Assembly (NCBI RefSeq): GCF_024244095.1
Contig: NW_026250687.1
Location: forward strand, 62,001-126,000
From: Nematocida homosporus
Taxonomy: Eukaryota > Microsporidia
Length of the DNA: 64,000 bases
Direction of reading: 5' to 3'
Position numbers and translations under genes: made by a program
Part shown: piece after piece, positions 17,658 through 27,238 of the stretch
How positions within the stretch are numbered: the first letter of the stretch is position 1
How the letters are laid out: every line of letters starts with the position of its first letter
The notes under the pieces: model-generated
Told to the model about the DNA's origin: nothing
Database searches by the model: none
The model's input: only the letters and a program-made list of their open reading frames with translations

Positions 17658-20097
17658 TATCAAGCTTCTGCTTAAATCGAGTCAAAATATTAGCACTAAA
17701 CTGATTATCATCCAAAAGAAGCAAAGTGGTTGCCCAACCACCACGCATCTTCAATCGATCGTATAGACCATCAGGCAGCTCATTAGAGTACTGGGCCGGA
17801 TTAATACCAATTTTACTTGCCTCCTTATCTAGCACCGCATACACCTCTTCCGATAAGACATACATCTCTTGTAGTTTCGCCGCATCTTCTATTTTGAACC
17901 GTTTCAGATTAACAAAGAGCGAGAAGAATTCCTGGGCCAGTGAAGTATTGCCCAGAAAAAGAGCCGTAATTATTTCAACCGCTCGTACTCGGTTGTACTC
18001 AATAAAGAACCAACAAAGTAAAGATAGTGTTTCCAATAACAAACTCTCAGTAAACACAACTACTGGCCGTCGACTTACTAAGATAGAAATAAGAGAAAAC
18101 AAACGCCTAATCTCTGGATCCGGATGGGAGCGCACACCAATAGTCAATCGCTGCCTAAAAAAGACCGAGCGGTCAAAGTATTCATAATCTGCATACGTAC
18201 CACTCAACAAGTAAGTAACTGCCACCTTCTCTAGCAACGCCGATCGAACACAACACTCAAACAAATCCATTTGCACCGAAATCAACATCCGCTTTGAATA
18301 CTCCCCTAACTTTCTCTCCTGTTCCTGAACATCAGTACTGGTCTGACATACATCCGAGATCGAGTGGTCAGTAATCCGTGATAGGTCTAAAGAAAACTCA
18401 TTCCCATCCGAAAGAGCCATACGCTTTATCTCGCTATACTCCCGACCCCGGCCCGATTCACTTATTTCCGGAGTCCAGCCATCGCCATTATTGTACTCAG
18501 AAACACTCACCATCCGGGCCGCCCGATAAAAGTTATCCTCAGATAGACCAGATAGTTTAGTCTTCACCAAGTCCATAAGCTCAGTAGAAATACTTCCCTT
18601 AGGATACGTTTCCGCCAGCATAATCAAAAGAGTACCAGGAACTGCTTCAGTTAAGTACATACTAGATAAGTCCATCTGTTCCGGAGCCAAAACCTTCTTC
18701 AGAATAGCAGCATTACCCATATGCGATTGACAGACAGTCACTAACTCGGGTAAAGGCAACTCTAAAATACTAATAGCAGATGCACAACCAGTTAAGTGAT
18801 CAACCGATTCTACATCTCTCTGCACCCGAACTAGTATCTCTAAAAACACCCACTGTCCTATACATTCAATATTTTCACTCCCAACTACTTCCCGCCATTG
18901 TTGCACAAACCGTTTTAATAACTCAACCTGTTCCAAGTGATCATCAATAAAGACCGAAAGAAGTAAAGGAACAAAGACTTCTTCTTGACCCCGTACTTCA
19001 CCATCACGACATATAAAACAAGTAGACCGATCATTCCATTCACTTTCCCTCCTTACTTGCCACTCTTCCTTCTCTTTCGCCAGTACTAACTGTAAAGCAG
19101 CCTCACGCACACTCCGATCAGTATCTCGTACTCGTTCTAACAACCGCTTCCAAGCCTCAGATACGCCAAGAATATCCTCAATCTTAGTGCCTTTGATAGT
19201 ACTAGCCCGTACTACAGCCGTTGGATCGTGCAACCGCCGCATCCAAATAGCAACCGCCGCTTCTTTAATCTCAGCAGCTACTGCCGCCGTATAGAACGAA
19301 TCCCGAGCCTTCCCAAAAAGAATGCCAACTACTGCACACCGTACCCATCCCGATCTATCTTCAGACAGACCTTCTACCACCTGTAAGATCTCCCGCCGGA
19401 CCGAAGTACTCCCAACAAACTGAATAAACTCTTTCTTACTCATTAAGTCCGCCACACACTTTTCCGCCACTTCTCTAGTAACCACTTCCTTACTTATACT
19501 ATTGAACTTCCTTACTAAACTAACTCGTTTCTTACTGGCAACAATGTACTCCTCAATCGGCTGCATAAACAATAAAGGATGCTTTTCAATAGACCGTTCC
19601 AAAACCACACAACCTTCAGATACTTTCTTAACAATCCGCATCTTAACATCACGGCCTAAATCTTCTTCCTTCTCCTCTAGAATTGAGTCGATCATTTCGA
19701 TGGCCCACTTCTTTCCTAAATTATCTAAGGCCAACTCGGCCAGTCCGTTAACTAGTTTTGATTGTTCAAGTAAAGCTGCCATCCGATAACTACCTACAAT
19801 TTCTAAAGCCCGTCGACCTTCAACTTCACGTGCTCCTCTAGTAACAAGATGGCGGAAGAGTGTTTCTATCTCTTTTTCTTCAAAAGGATTACGTGGCGCG
19901 GCTATTCTCAATATCTCAACCATGGCATAGATAGCGTACTTCCGAGTTTTTGTTTCAAGTAACAAGTTTTGGGCTAATACTCGGCCTAAACCCAGAATAC
20001 TTTCACTATCCGTTTGTTCTTCCACCCGACAAAGTCCTTCATAAATATCATGGACAGATTCAGTTTGTAATTTCAGAAATAGATCGGAATCGGTCAT
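17653..20097 (-). CDS. PDS5: Pds5-like cohesin-associated HEAT-repeat protein
   Basis: 814 aa from ATG at 20097 (MTDSDLFLKLQTES). Pds5 binds cohesin and regulates sister-chromatid cohesion. Residues about 50-75 (RKYAIYAMVEILRIAAPRNPF) match the Pds5 signature LVACCLADIFRIYAPEAPY. HEAT repeats follow, including WMRRLHDPTAVVRASTIKG and LERVRDTDRSVREAALQL, comparable to the two adjacent HEATs in Pds5. A CFIC pair near residue 375 is unusual. The frame stays open upstream through the tRNA-Gly gene, giving a spurious 54-residue extension; the tRNA makes that start untenable. Condensin subunit 3 is the main alternative. AATAAA overlaps the TAA stop. Confidence 0.65.
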   Translation of the reverse strand: MTDSDLFLKLQTESVHDIYEGLCRVEEQTDSESILGLGRVLAQNLLLETKTRKYAIYAMVEILRIAAPRNPFEEKEIETLFRHLVTRGAREVEGRRALEIVGSYRMAALLEQSKLVNGLAELALDNLGKKWAIEMIDSILEEKEEDLGRDVKMRIVKKVSEGCVVLERSIEKHPLLFMQPIEEYIVASKKRVSLVRKFNSISKEVVTREVAEKCVADLMSKKEFIQFVGSTSVRREILQVVEGLSEDRSGWVRCAVVGILFGKARDSFYTAAVAAEIKEAAVAIWMRRLHDPTAVVRASTIKGTKIEDILGVSEAWKRLLERVRDTDRSVREAALQLVLAKEKEEWQVRRESEWNDRSTCFICRDGEVRGQEEVFVPLLLSVFIDDHLEQVELLKRFVQQWREVVGSENIECIGQWVFLEILVRVQRDVESVDHLTGCASAISILELPLPELVTVCQSHMGNAAILKKVLAPEQMDLSSMYLTEAVPGTLLIMLAETYPKGSISTELMDLVKTKLSGLSEDNFYRAARMVSVSEYNNGDGWTPEISESGRGREYSEIKRMALSDGNEFSLDLSRITDHSISDVCQTSTDVQEQERKLGEYSKRMLISVQMDLFECCVRSALLEKVAVTYLLSGTYADYEYFDRSVFFRQRLTIGVRSHPDPEIRRLFSLISILVSRRPVVVFTESLLLETLSLLCWFFIEYNRVRAVEIITALFLGNTSLAQEFFSLFVNLKRFKIEDAAKLQEMYVLSEEVYAVLDKEASKIGINPAQYSNELPDGLYDRLKMRGGWATTLLLLDDNQFSANILTRFKQKLDK

Positions 20098-20127
20098 GGG
20101 TAGCAAAGAAAGAAATTGCAAAAAGAG

Positions 20128-20198
20128 TGCGCTAACCGGGAATCGAACCCGGGTCTTAACCTTGGAAGGGTTGCGTTCTACCATTATACCATTAGCGC
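20128..20198 (-). tRNA. tRNA-Gly (anticodon UCC)
   Basis: A 71-nt tRNA without intron. Acceptor GCGCTAA pairs with TTAGCGC, followed by discriminator A. The T arm is CCGGG-TTCGATT-CCCGG. The anticodon loop CTTCCAA between CAACC and GGTTA gives anticodon UCC, reading GGA. The outermost anticodon-stem pair (C27-A43) is a mismatch. It lies 30 bases upstream of the Pds5-like start on the same strand and 73 bases from the divergent MBF1 start. CCA is not encoded, as usual for eukaryotes. Confidence 0.93.
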
Positions 20199-20271
20199 GT
20201 TCTGATTTTAACAATTGAGTCGTTTCCCAAAGCCTGAAACAGCTATTTAGTTTTGCCAAAATTTAAGAGGT

Positions 20272-20646
20272 ATGCCCCGTATTAAGAAGAAGCCTGAAGA
20301 CCGAGGTGGCCATGCCTCCTCATTTGATACCAAAGTAGTTGTTTTGAAGAAAACTCAACCGACAATTCCAAAACCTAAAAATATTCCCGGAGTCTCCTCT
20401 TCTGTTATGTATAACGAAGCGACCGATACCTTAGTGGTTAAAAAGTTCCCGCGTGGCTTTGGGAAAGCTGTACGTATGGCACGTGAGAAGTTATCTCTTA
20501 ATCAAAAACAATTAGCTGCTAAAATCAGTAAACCTTTACCAGTTGTTTTTGATATTGAAAAAGAAGATGCTATCTATGATAAGGACGTGTTAGTACGACT
20601 GGAGAAGGCCTTACAAACTAAATTCGACCCAAAATTCACTCTTTGA
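20272..20646 (+). CDS. MBF1: Multiprotein bridging factor 1 (MBF1)
   Basis: MBF1 is a transcription coactivator that links gene-specific activators to TBP, and it also acts on stalled ribosomes. The 124-aa protein has the family N-domain (residues 1-60) and a Cro/C1-type helix-turn-helix at about 63-115: GKAVRMAREKLSLNQKQLAAKI, VVFDIEKEDAIYDKDVLVRLEKAL. It lacks the conserved Q-R/Q-E pattern at some N-terminal sites but length and order fit. The start at 20272 follows CCAAAATTTAAGAGGT, an AAATTT-type start-proximal word. Confidence 0.9.
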   Translation: MPRIKKKPEDRGGHASSFDTKVVVLKKTQPTIPKPKNIPGVSSSVMYNEATDTLVVKKFPRGFGKAVRMAREKLSLNQKQLAAKISKPLPVVFDIEKEDAIYDKDVLVRLEKALQTKFDPKFTL

Positions 20647-20919
20647 TTGCTTATTACGTTAGTATTGAGTTAGGATTGAGTTAGGATTGAGTTAGTATTG
20701 TGGTGGGTTTGGGTTAAGTTGGTAGTATTAGTGGTTCAAATGAATGTGTGCTTTCAATAAACGGCCTGAATCCATATCTTATCTTTTGTTTTTATTTGGT
20801 TAAGTTAAGTTAAGTTGGGTTATCATATCTTAATCTTAATATCTTATTTATTTGAGATGGGTTGGGATGAGATGGGATGTGTTTTTAAATAGATAAGCAG
20901 ATATTGAGTTGGTAGTGGG

Positions 20920-21888
20920 TTATGGCGTTTCGTCTATTCCGGCAGCTTCAAGTAAATCTTGCCTGCTGATTTCGGCACTTTCAGAAACACTGTTAAGCAT
21001 GTTGGTAAAGAGGGCTTTGCGCTTCTTTCGTTCGGCTAGGAGTTTCTGATGCTCGACTTGCAGCTTCTTGAGATAGTCTGGATCGATGGTTCCTACGGAT
21101 TGGGAGAATTGCTCACATTGGGCGGTTTTAGTAGCTAGTTCTTGTACTAGTAAAGGAATCTCTTGTTCTAATTGATAGTCTGATGGTATGTTTTCCAGTT
21201 GTTTGAGTGTATCTTGAAGTTGTTTAAGTTGTGCTTTTTGGCCATTTAGTTCCTCTTTAAGTTGAAGAATCTCATCTTCAATTACATCTATTCCGGTCAG
21301 ATCATTGTCTTCTGGCGTGTGTTTAGGAGAGTAGAATCTAATGGCCCCAAAAGTCTTTTCACAGATTAGACCTTTAGATGCTAAATCATGCAAAAGAACA
21401 CGAATACTACTAGATGCGATAGCTGATCCTTTTTCTTGGAAATAGAAAGCAACATCATTCACACTCATAGGCTTATTCTTGCTTTTAAGAAGAGCTAGTA
21501 CTCGTGATTCCTGATCATCTAGTTCAGAGGAGGATACAACCCCCCTCTTTCTGGTTGTTTTAGGCGCGGCTTTAGTGGTTTTAGTAGTCTTAGTGGTTTT
21601 GGTGGTTTTGGCAGCAGCTCGTTTGGTTTTAGTAGTAGGAGGTTGTGCACCGGCATCAGAAGTGACCTCATCAGCCGCATAAGAGTCGTTCTCTTGTTCT
21701 GAAATATCAGATTGACTAGCTTCTAAATCTTCTTCTTCACTTATTACGTCATCGAATGTCTCATTATGTTCTGAAGTCAGATCTTCATTCTGAGGTTGGC
21801 TTTCAGAATCCTCAACAGAATTGTCTTTTATATCGGGTATTTTCTTACTATTAGCTCTCGTGTTAAGCGCTCTCTTTCGTATTGCCAT
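20920..21888 (-). CDS. HOP2: Hop2/PSMC3IP (TBPIP)-like meiotic recombination protein
   Basis: Hop2 acts with Mnd1 to help Dmc1/Rad51 strand exchange in meiosis. Residues about 123-190 form the winged-helix domain typical of TBPIP: VLALLKSKNKPMSVNDVAFYF, then SSIRVLLHDLASKGLICEKTFG and IRFYSPK. A leucine-zipper coiled coil follows (about 205-265: LKEELNGQKAQLKQLQDTLKQL) and a C-terminal helical segment. An N-terminal extension of about 120 residues, acidic and then Thr/Lys-rich (TTKTTK repeats), is longer than in yeast or human Hop2. Its presence argues that this lineage keeps meiotic machinery. A Mnd1 partner is not in the window. Confidence 0.8.
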   Translation of the reverse strand: MAIRKRALNTRANSKKIPDIKDNSVEDSESQPQNEDLTSEHNETFDDVISEEEDLEASQSDISEQENDSYAADEVTSDAGAQPPTTKTKRAAAKTTKTTKTTKTTKAAPKTTRKRGVVSSSELDDQESRVLALLKSKNKPMSVNDVAFYFQEKGSAIASSSIRVLLHDLASKGLICEKTFGAIRFYSPKHTPEDNDLTGIDVIEDEILQLKEELNGQKAQLKQLQDTLKQLENIPSDYQLEQEIPLLVQELATKTAQCEQFSQSVGTIDPDYLKKLQVEHQKLLAERKKRKALFTNMLNSVSESAEISRQDLLEAAGIDETP

Positions 21889-22391
21889 AAAAGATTTACT
21901 AGTTGCCGGTCTTGAGTTGAGTTAGTATTTAGTTAGTATGGGGTTGAGTTGGTATTTAGTTAGTGCTGAATTGAGTTGGTGTTTAGTTAGTGTTTACTTG
22001 GGGTGGAGTAAAGTTAGATTGAGTTACGTTACAGTACGTTAAGTTGGAATTAGACTAATAAGTTGTTAATGATTAATGGTATGCCCATAGGATGGATAAT
22101 AACCCTCCTTATCAAATACTAACCCAATTTATGACTATCTTAAGACTATTGCTTCACTTCTGTTTAATGGCTTATCTCTGATCCTTCAAGCAGGATAAGT
22201 TCACTATCTCTGTAGCTTATGTCATAATAAAGTAGTGATTTATTCAAGTCTCTCATTGGGTGCTGAGAGGTCTCATGTAGACTAGTTAAATAGTGAGTTG
22301 GTAATGAGTTGGTGCTGAGTTGCTGCTGGGTTGGTATTGAGTTGGTTATTGAGTTGGTATTGGGAGGAAGTGATAGAATCTTAATAGGTCT
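21889..22391. other. Intergenic, no gene seen
   Basis: G/T-rich low complexity at both ends. The middle (about 22080-22270) is of ordinary composition and holds a weak hairpin (CTTATC 22171-22176 with GATAAG 22194-22199). Confidence 0.5.
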
Positions 22392-23675
22392 TTATTTTCT
22401 TATATCTAGAATGATCGGGCGGGGGTCTGAACTACAGATAGCTAGTTGGCCGGTTTTAGTACTAAATGAGACTTGATAAATACCAGCATCAACATGGAAC
22501 TCCTTGGCTATTTCATTAGAACGAACATCCCAAAGTCTAAGGACCGCATCTAGACCGCCTGTAGCCAGTAAATCACCTTCAGGTGAGAATGCAACAGAAT
22601 AAATAGGTTTAGTATGCTTATCTAGAATAGCTAATGGCTCTTGTCTTTCTAGGTCCCATAAACGAGCCGTTGAATCAAAAGACCCAGAAGCAACAGTGGT
22701 GTCAAAACAATCAATCGTATAAACCTCTTTACTATGTCCGGATAGAGTTCCTAATGGAGTAGACACGCCGTACCGCCAAAGCTTAAGCGTTTTATCATCA
22801 GAACACGAAACAATGGTATTCCCCGCCCAGCGAATGGCATTGACCTCTTCCGTATGTCCATTTAGCCGCGTAACTGTATTGGTTCTATCTACACAGCAAA
22901 TAGTCTTATCTACACCACAAGTTACAAACCCACTATCTAAGGAAAGAATGTCCATAATAGGACCTTTATGCAACAACCACTTCTGCCGCTCAACTAAAGT
23001 ATCTTCATCAATATCCCAGCGCTTACACGTACCATCCCATCCCCCAGTGAGAAGCTCTTCATCCTTAAGTGAAATGGCCACCACAGGACCCTTATGAGCA
23101 GTCGCACTACGCCATTCTCGGTCGCCTTTAGCCACTAAAATAGCTCCAGTATACGCAGCCCCAACAATTGTTGTATCTACAGGCAGTCGTCCAAAGACCG
23201 AATTAGACTCAATCGCTAGCCCAGTAATACCATGCGAACTGCCTTCATTCTGACCAATCTCCCATTCTCTTAGAACCTGCGTCATTGACCAGTGTCTTAA
23301 AGTACAGTTCTGACTGCCAGTAATTAGCTCACCATTAGCTGCCCAAGCACACAGACTGATATCTCCCTTTTGAGATTGGAGAAAAGTCGGCTCTATCTCT
23401 ATAACTTGCTCAACACATTTATGCGGCGTAAATATACTGTAATGCGCTACACACTTTCTAATTCTATTCTGATTATCCGTGTGTTTTTCAATATACTCCA
23501 TTTCAACTCCTTTAGTTATGTACTGCTTGATAGCATCGTGTGGAATGGGTGGAATATCAGGAATATCTTCAATCATACTTTCTCGGCCAAAAGTATATGC
23601 TGTATGTTCATATCCTTCTTCTAGTAGATAGCGGTAAATAAGATAGTTCAATTCGGTACTTGTTAGCGTAATCAT
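22392..23675 (-). CDS. LisH-WD40 protein, TBL1/Sif2-like
   Basis: TBL1 and Sif2 are corepressor-complex subunits (SMRT/NCoR, Set3C) that tie histone deacetylases to chromatin. The N-terminus (ELNYLIYRYLLEEGYEHTAYTFGRES) is nearly identical in pattern to the LisH of TBL1 (EVNFLVYRYLQESGFxHSAFTFG). It is followed by PPIPHDAIKQYITKGVEMEYIE, matching the TBL1 segment PPxALISIIQKGLQYVExE. Seven or eight WD repeats fill residues about 100-427, ending with SGSFDSTARLWDLERQEP and ATGGLDAVLRLWDVRSNE. The F-box-like region seems reduced. TAF5 is less likely because its NTD2 domain is absent. Nuclear. Confidence 0.85.
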   Translation of the reverse strand: MITLTSTELNYLIYRYLLEEGYEHTAYTFGRESMIEDIPDIPPIPHDAIKQYITKGVEMEYIEKHTDNQNRIRKCVAHYSIFTPHKCVEQVIEIEPTFLQSQKGDISLCAWAANGELITGSQNCTLRHWSMTQVLREWEIGQNEGSSHGITGLAIESNSVFGRLPVDTTIVGAAYTGAILVAKGDREWRSATAHKGPVVAISLKDEELLTGGWDGTCKRWDIDEDTLVERQKWLLHKGPIMDILSLDSGFVTCGVDKTICCVDRTNTVTRLNGHTEEVNAIRWAGNTIVSCSDDKTLKLWRYGVSTPLGTLSGHSKEVYTIDCFDTTVASGSFDSTARLWDLERQEPLAILDKHTKPIYSVAFSPEGDLLATGGLDAVLRLWDVRSNEIAKEFHVDAGIYQVSFSTKTGQLAICSSDPRPIILDIRK

Positions 23676-23728
23676 AGGGCAAAAAAAATAGGCGAATTTA
23701 AGACCTGTCTGGTATGTGTTTGGCTGGA

Positions 23729-24766
23729 TTAGAGCAAGGCTAAAGCAATTAGGAAGAGTATAATGTAAAGATTGTATAAAGGTTTTGATTCGCGCAAGGC
23801 ATAGTTATGTTCAAGATGATAGTAAAAAAGATAAAAGCCAAAAGCAACGGCTAAGGTAGATCTTTTAAGTAAAAGAATGATATGTGTGTATAGATGGGGG
23901 TGTTCATAGATATGGGCTGTGTACTTTGTGCAAAGAAAGAGGATAGAAAAGATAATAAAGATAAGTAGAAGAATTCTTTTGATTCTGAGTAATTGGTGGA
24001 GGGTGAAGTGTTTGACTAGAGAGTGATGGGTGAGAAGTGAGATCAAAAAGGTGGTTGAGGAGCAGAAAACGATGAAAAGGGTGAAAAGAAGGGGGACTAG
24101 TTGATGAATTGGGTTAAGGGAGAAGTAGTAGAGAATGGCATAGGCTATGTTCCAGAAACAAAAGATAGTAGTGAAGATGAAGCGGAATTTGAAAGCAGGT
24201 TGGGTTTTGGCATAGATGCCAAGTGTAATTATGAAAATAAGGAAGAAGATGAATATGGTAAATAAAAGGGATTCAAGATTGGGACTAGTAGTGATCGAGT
24301 AGATGCCGGCGGCTATAACAGTGCTGATGTAGAAGGTAAAGGACCAGAGGGAGTGTTTGGTGTGGTAAGTTGGGACGATAATGTGTCTATGGGTGGGATT
24401 GGTAGTCCTGGGACTAAGGGAATAGTGGGGCTCATTAAAGTATTCCGGATCGAGGTAGTTGTTAGTGTGAGGGTGGGGGTGAGGGTGAGGGATGAAGTGG
24501 GTTGGTATAGGTTGCGATGGAGTGGACTGTGTGGGGATAGGTTGAGGTAGAGTGGGTTGAGTGGGGACGGGTTGAGGTAGGGTGGAGGGATTGCAGTCAT
24601 CAATGACATTGCCGTAGTTGTCTGTGATTTGGCCCAATGGAATAGGTTGGGATGGCATGCGGCCGGTGGCAACGTAGGTGGGAACCTTTGCATGTGAATT
24701 GGCAAGTGTAGTTGGTATAAGATGGATAAAGATAATAAATAGACAAGTCCAAAGGTGCTTGTTCAT
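23729..24766 (-). CDS. Secretory-pathway multi-pass membrane protein, Pro/His-rich
   Basis: 345 aa, not recognised. Residues 1-23 (MNKHLWTCLFIIFIHLIPTT) form a signal peptide. A Pro-rich region (about 35-105) has imperfect repeats of LPQPIPTQ and then alternating His-Pro (HPHPHPH), which could bind metal. The C-terminal 200 residues hold about seven hydrophobic segments separated by short polar loops, rich in Phe, Leu and Ile (LLFTIFIFFLIFIITLGIY, ILLLIFIIFSILFL). The topology resembles a 7-TM protein with an extracytoplasmic tail, but no receptor signature is seen. The Pro repeats are also GGTT-rich low-complexity DNA. Confidence 0.65.
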   Translation of the reverse strand: MNKHLWTCLFIIFIHLIPTTLANSHAKVPTYVATGRMPSQPIPLGQITDNYGNVIDDCNPSTLPQPVPTQPTLPQPIPTQSTPSQPIPTHFIPHPHPHPHTNNYLDPEYFNEPHYSLSPRTTNPTHRHIIVPTYHTKHSLWSFTFYISTVIAAGIYSITTSPNLESLLFTIFIFFLIFIITLGIYAKTQPAFKFRFIFTTIFCFWNIAYAILYYFSLNPIHQLVPLLFTLFIVFCSSTTFLISLLTHHSLVKHFTLHQLLRIKRILLLIFIIFSILFLCTKYTAHIYEHPHLYTHIILLLKRSTLAVAFGFYLFYYHLEHNYALRESKPLYNLYIILFLIALALL

Positions 24767-24893
24767 GATGGGAAAAAACCAGGTCGGTTCGGAGATGTAG
24801 CTACTCTTTATTTACCATATTAGGAAAAAGATCAAATCAGTAAATTAAATTGGATTAGTGTGGGTTTAGGTACAGTCTAGAGCTAATTCAATA

Positions 24894-26306
24894 TTAGCTG
24901 GGGGTAGTAGGTTTAGGGACTGGTTGGTTGAGGGCTTGGGCTGATCGATATGCTTCTAGTAAGGCCGTAGTAATTGGTCCTAGACCTTCATAGTCGGACT
25001 CTTCAATGTCTATACACTGATAGAAAGAGAGAAGAGAAGTAGTCTGGGTTATATCTTGGGCCAGTTTGCCAATAAAAGACGGAGTTTCTTTCCAGAACGC
25101 AGCATCACTACGAGCCGTTGTTTTGATTAAGTTGAGCATTTGGGCGGGAGTATACTTGGTTTGTAAGAGGGGATTGGGCTTGATTTCTACTGAGCCAAAC
25201 GCCAGAAGACGTGGCAGTAATGATTCAAGGACAGATCTTTGCACGGCAAAAACCAAAGTGTGTCGGTTCACCCAGGTATACAGCCCCGTTTCTGATTTGA
25301 GAAGGCGTTTATAGATACACTGCTTGAACTGAGTCTTAGCTAAAACTGGCTCAATAGTTACCACCTGGAGAAAGACGAACTTCTTCTTCTGCAGAATATA
25401 GTTGGCCTGAACATACCTAGTAAGGACTGTCTCTAGACTACTTGAGGTTGAAGGCGTGACCGAGAGAGTGGCCGACTCTGATTGGTGTTGCTGACTTGGT
25501 CGCGAAGTGGCTAGGTTTGGTTGAGTAGTAGAAGATTTGGCTTTGGCTTTCGATCGGGGTTTAACCATGGAACTAGAAGTTATCTGGCCTGAAGTGGTGG
25601 ATTGTTTTGAATTACTAGTTAGCACTTTGGGTTGGGTTGGTTTGGAGTGAACTGTCGGTGCTTTGGTAGAAGCAGGAGACGAGCTAGACATGGGATTAGA
25701 CGGCGGACTAGAGTTGGACCGCTTAGAACTGTTTAGTGGGCCAGAACGAGTACTAGGCAGGACAGTTATATGGGGCAAACTTAAGTGAGAAGGAGAACTA
25801 CTTGGTCCACCCTGACTACTCTTCTGTTTAGACTTACTATTCGCCGGCCGAGTACTACCTACATTCTTTTTGTTAATTAGTTTTTGATTAGTCTTATCAA
25901 AGATCTTGTTAATTAGTTTTTCATCCTCATCCTCTGGTCTAGATTGGGCCTGGATTGGATTTGTAATTATCCCGGCAACTTCATTAAGATGACCCAAACT
26001 TCCCAATGAAACTACTGACCCCACACTCGACTTACCACCACTACCTAGTTCTTTACTCAAACAACTACCCTTATTACTACCAACCCGATCATTACCATTC
26101 AAATCAACCGAACTAAATCCGCGACTAACTCGAGAGTGATCGAACTTACCATTTCTTTTTTGATCAGATAACGATAACCCTATTTCTTCGCTTGTTTTTG
26201 AACGGGCAAGATAACAGCTAATGGGGTCATCAGACTTCCCAGAAAGAGGTAAATCACTATTGGACTTAGATAAACAAGGAGATGTAGTTCTATCGCTAGG
26301 AAACAT
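24894..26306 (-). CDS. Ser/Thr-rich protein with folded C-terminal domain, unknown
   Basis: 470 aa, not recognised. Residues 1-290 are Ser/Thr/Pro/Asn-rich and probably disordered, with basic patches (RSKAKAKSST). The C-terminal 160 residues look folded, with a possible alpha/beta unit (KKKFVFLQVVTIEP, YTWVNRHTLVFAVQRSVLESLLPRLLAFGSVEI) and helices after it. No signal peptide. A nuclear or RNA-linked regulatory protein is conceivable but unsupported. Its start codon is only 9 bases from that of the divergent Sec11 gene. Confidence 0.65.
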   Translation of the reverse strand: MFPSDRTTSPCLSKSNSDLPLSGKSDDPISCYLARSKTSEEIGLSLSDQKRNGKFDHSRVSRGFSSVDLNGNDRVGSNKGSCLSKELGSGGKSSVGSVVSLGSLGHLNEVAGIITNPIQAQSRPEDEDEKLINKIFDKTNQKLINKKNVGSTRPANSKSKQKSSQGGPSSSPSHLSLPHITVLPSTRSGPLNSSKRSNSSPPSNPMSSSSPASTKAPTVHSKPTQPKVLTSNSKQSTTSGQITSSSMVKPRSKAKAKSSTTQPNLATSRPSQQHQSESATLSVTPSTSSSLETVLTRYVQANYILQKKKFVFLQVVTIEPVLAKTQFKQCIYKRLLKSETGLYTWVNRHTLVFAVQRSVLESLLPRLLAFGSVEIKPNPLLQTKYTPAQMLNLIKTTARSDAAFWKETPSFIGKLAQDITQTTSLLSFYQCIDIEESDYEGLGPITTALLEAYRSAQALNQPVPKPTTPS

Positions 26307-26315
26307 ACAAATTAG

Positions 26316-27017
26316 ATGACCAAAATAATTTATTTGTTAATGAAACTCGGAACTCTTCTAGGACATTTGCCTTTCGCTTCGCTTATCTTCTCACCCACCG
26401 ACCTTGAATACTACAATACAGTGAAAATCCGGACTTTGTTATTACAATTAGTAAATGCATCGTATCTAATATGTAGTGCTTATATGTTATGGAAAGGGAT
26501 AGGAGTGTTATGTAATACGGATAGTCCAGTAGTAGTAGTTTTAAGTGAAAGTATGTATCCGGGCTTTCATCGTGGAGATATTCTTCTCCTGGCTAATTGG
26601 AAGAAGACTGAACGAGCAGGTGATATTTGTGTCTTCCAGTTGAAGAAGAACGAGATTCCAGTGGTGCATCGGATTATTGATAAGCACTATGGTATTCGTG
26701 GGCCTGAGGCTTTGCGTATTACAACTAAGGGAGATAATAATAGCACAGATGATATGTTTTTGTATACGGCTGCTGGACGGTACTATCTGGTTAGAGATGA
26801 TATCAAGAACTATGTGTATGCTAGTTTTCCATTAGTTGGTTTGATGACTATTTGGGCTAATGCCTGGCCGGGTTTGAAGTATGTGATTATTGGTATCTTG
26901 TTCTTGGATGTCTTATTTAGTCGGGATGAGAATGCGACTGGTGCGAATGCCGCTCAGAAGAAAAAGGTAGAGGGAGATAAGGAGCAGGATAAAGATAAGG
27001 ATAAGAAGAAAGATTAA
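26316..27017 (+). CDS. SEC11: Signal peptidase catalytic subunit Sec11
   Basis: Sec11 cleaves signal peptides in the ER membrane with a Ser-His-Asp mechanism. The core is clear. An N-terminal membrane anchor (about 40-66, LLLQLVNASYLICSAYMLW) is followed by VVVVLSESMYPGFHRGDILLL with the catalytic Ser79, PVVHRI with His118, TTKGDNN with Asp140, and a second hydrophobic segment near 192-212. Two features are odd. The first ATG gives about 35 residues before the usual Sec11 start, including a hydrophobic MTKIIYLLMKLGTLLGHLPF. The C-terminus is a Lys/Asp/Glu tail (KEQDKDKDKKKD). No ATG lies at the canonical start, so the extension may be real. Confidence 0.88.
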   Translation: MTKIIYLLMKLGTLLGHLPFASLIFSPTDLEYYNTVKIRTLLLQLVNASYLICSAYMLWKGIGVLCNTDSPVVVVLSESMYPGFHRGDILLLANWKKTERAGDICVFQLKKNEIPVVHRIIDKHYGIRGPEALRITTKGDNNSTDDMFLYTAAGRYYLVRDDIKNYVYASFPLVGLMTIWANAWPGLKYVIIGILFLDVLFSRDENATGANAAQKKKVEGDKEQDKDKDKKKD

Positions 27018-27238
27018 ATTGGGGTTTATTTGGGTTGGTATTGCGTTAGTGTTTAGTGGTATTGAGTGGTGGTAATAGTAGTAGTAGTGTTTACATGAAA
27101 TAGCTAATAAAAGACAATTGTGTAGTGGTTAGATATAGTTGGTGTTTAGTGGGGTTGGCATTGAGATGGTGTTTAGTGGGATTGGTATTGGGTTGGTATT
27201 GAGATGGGTGTTTGGTATTGGATTGGTGTTGAGATGGA

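Noticed and set aside
20098..20259. 54-residue N-terminal extension of the Pds5-like protein
   Set aside because: It is encoded across the tRNA-Gly gene; a good ATG with sensible N-terminus lies at 20097.
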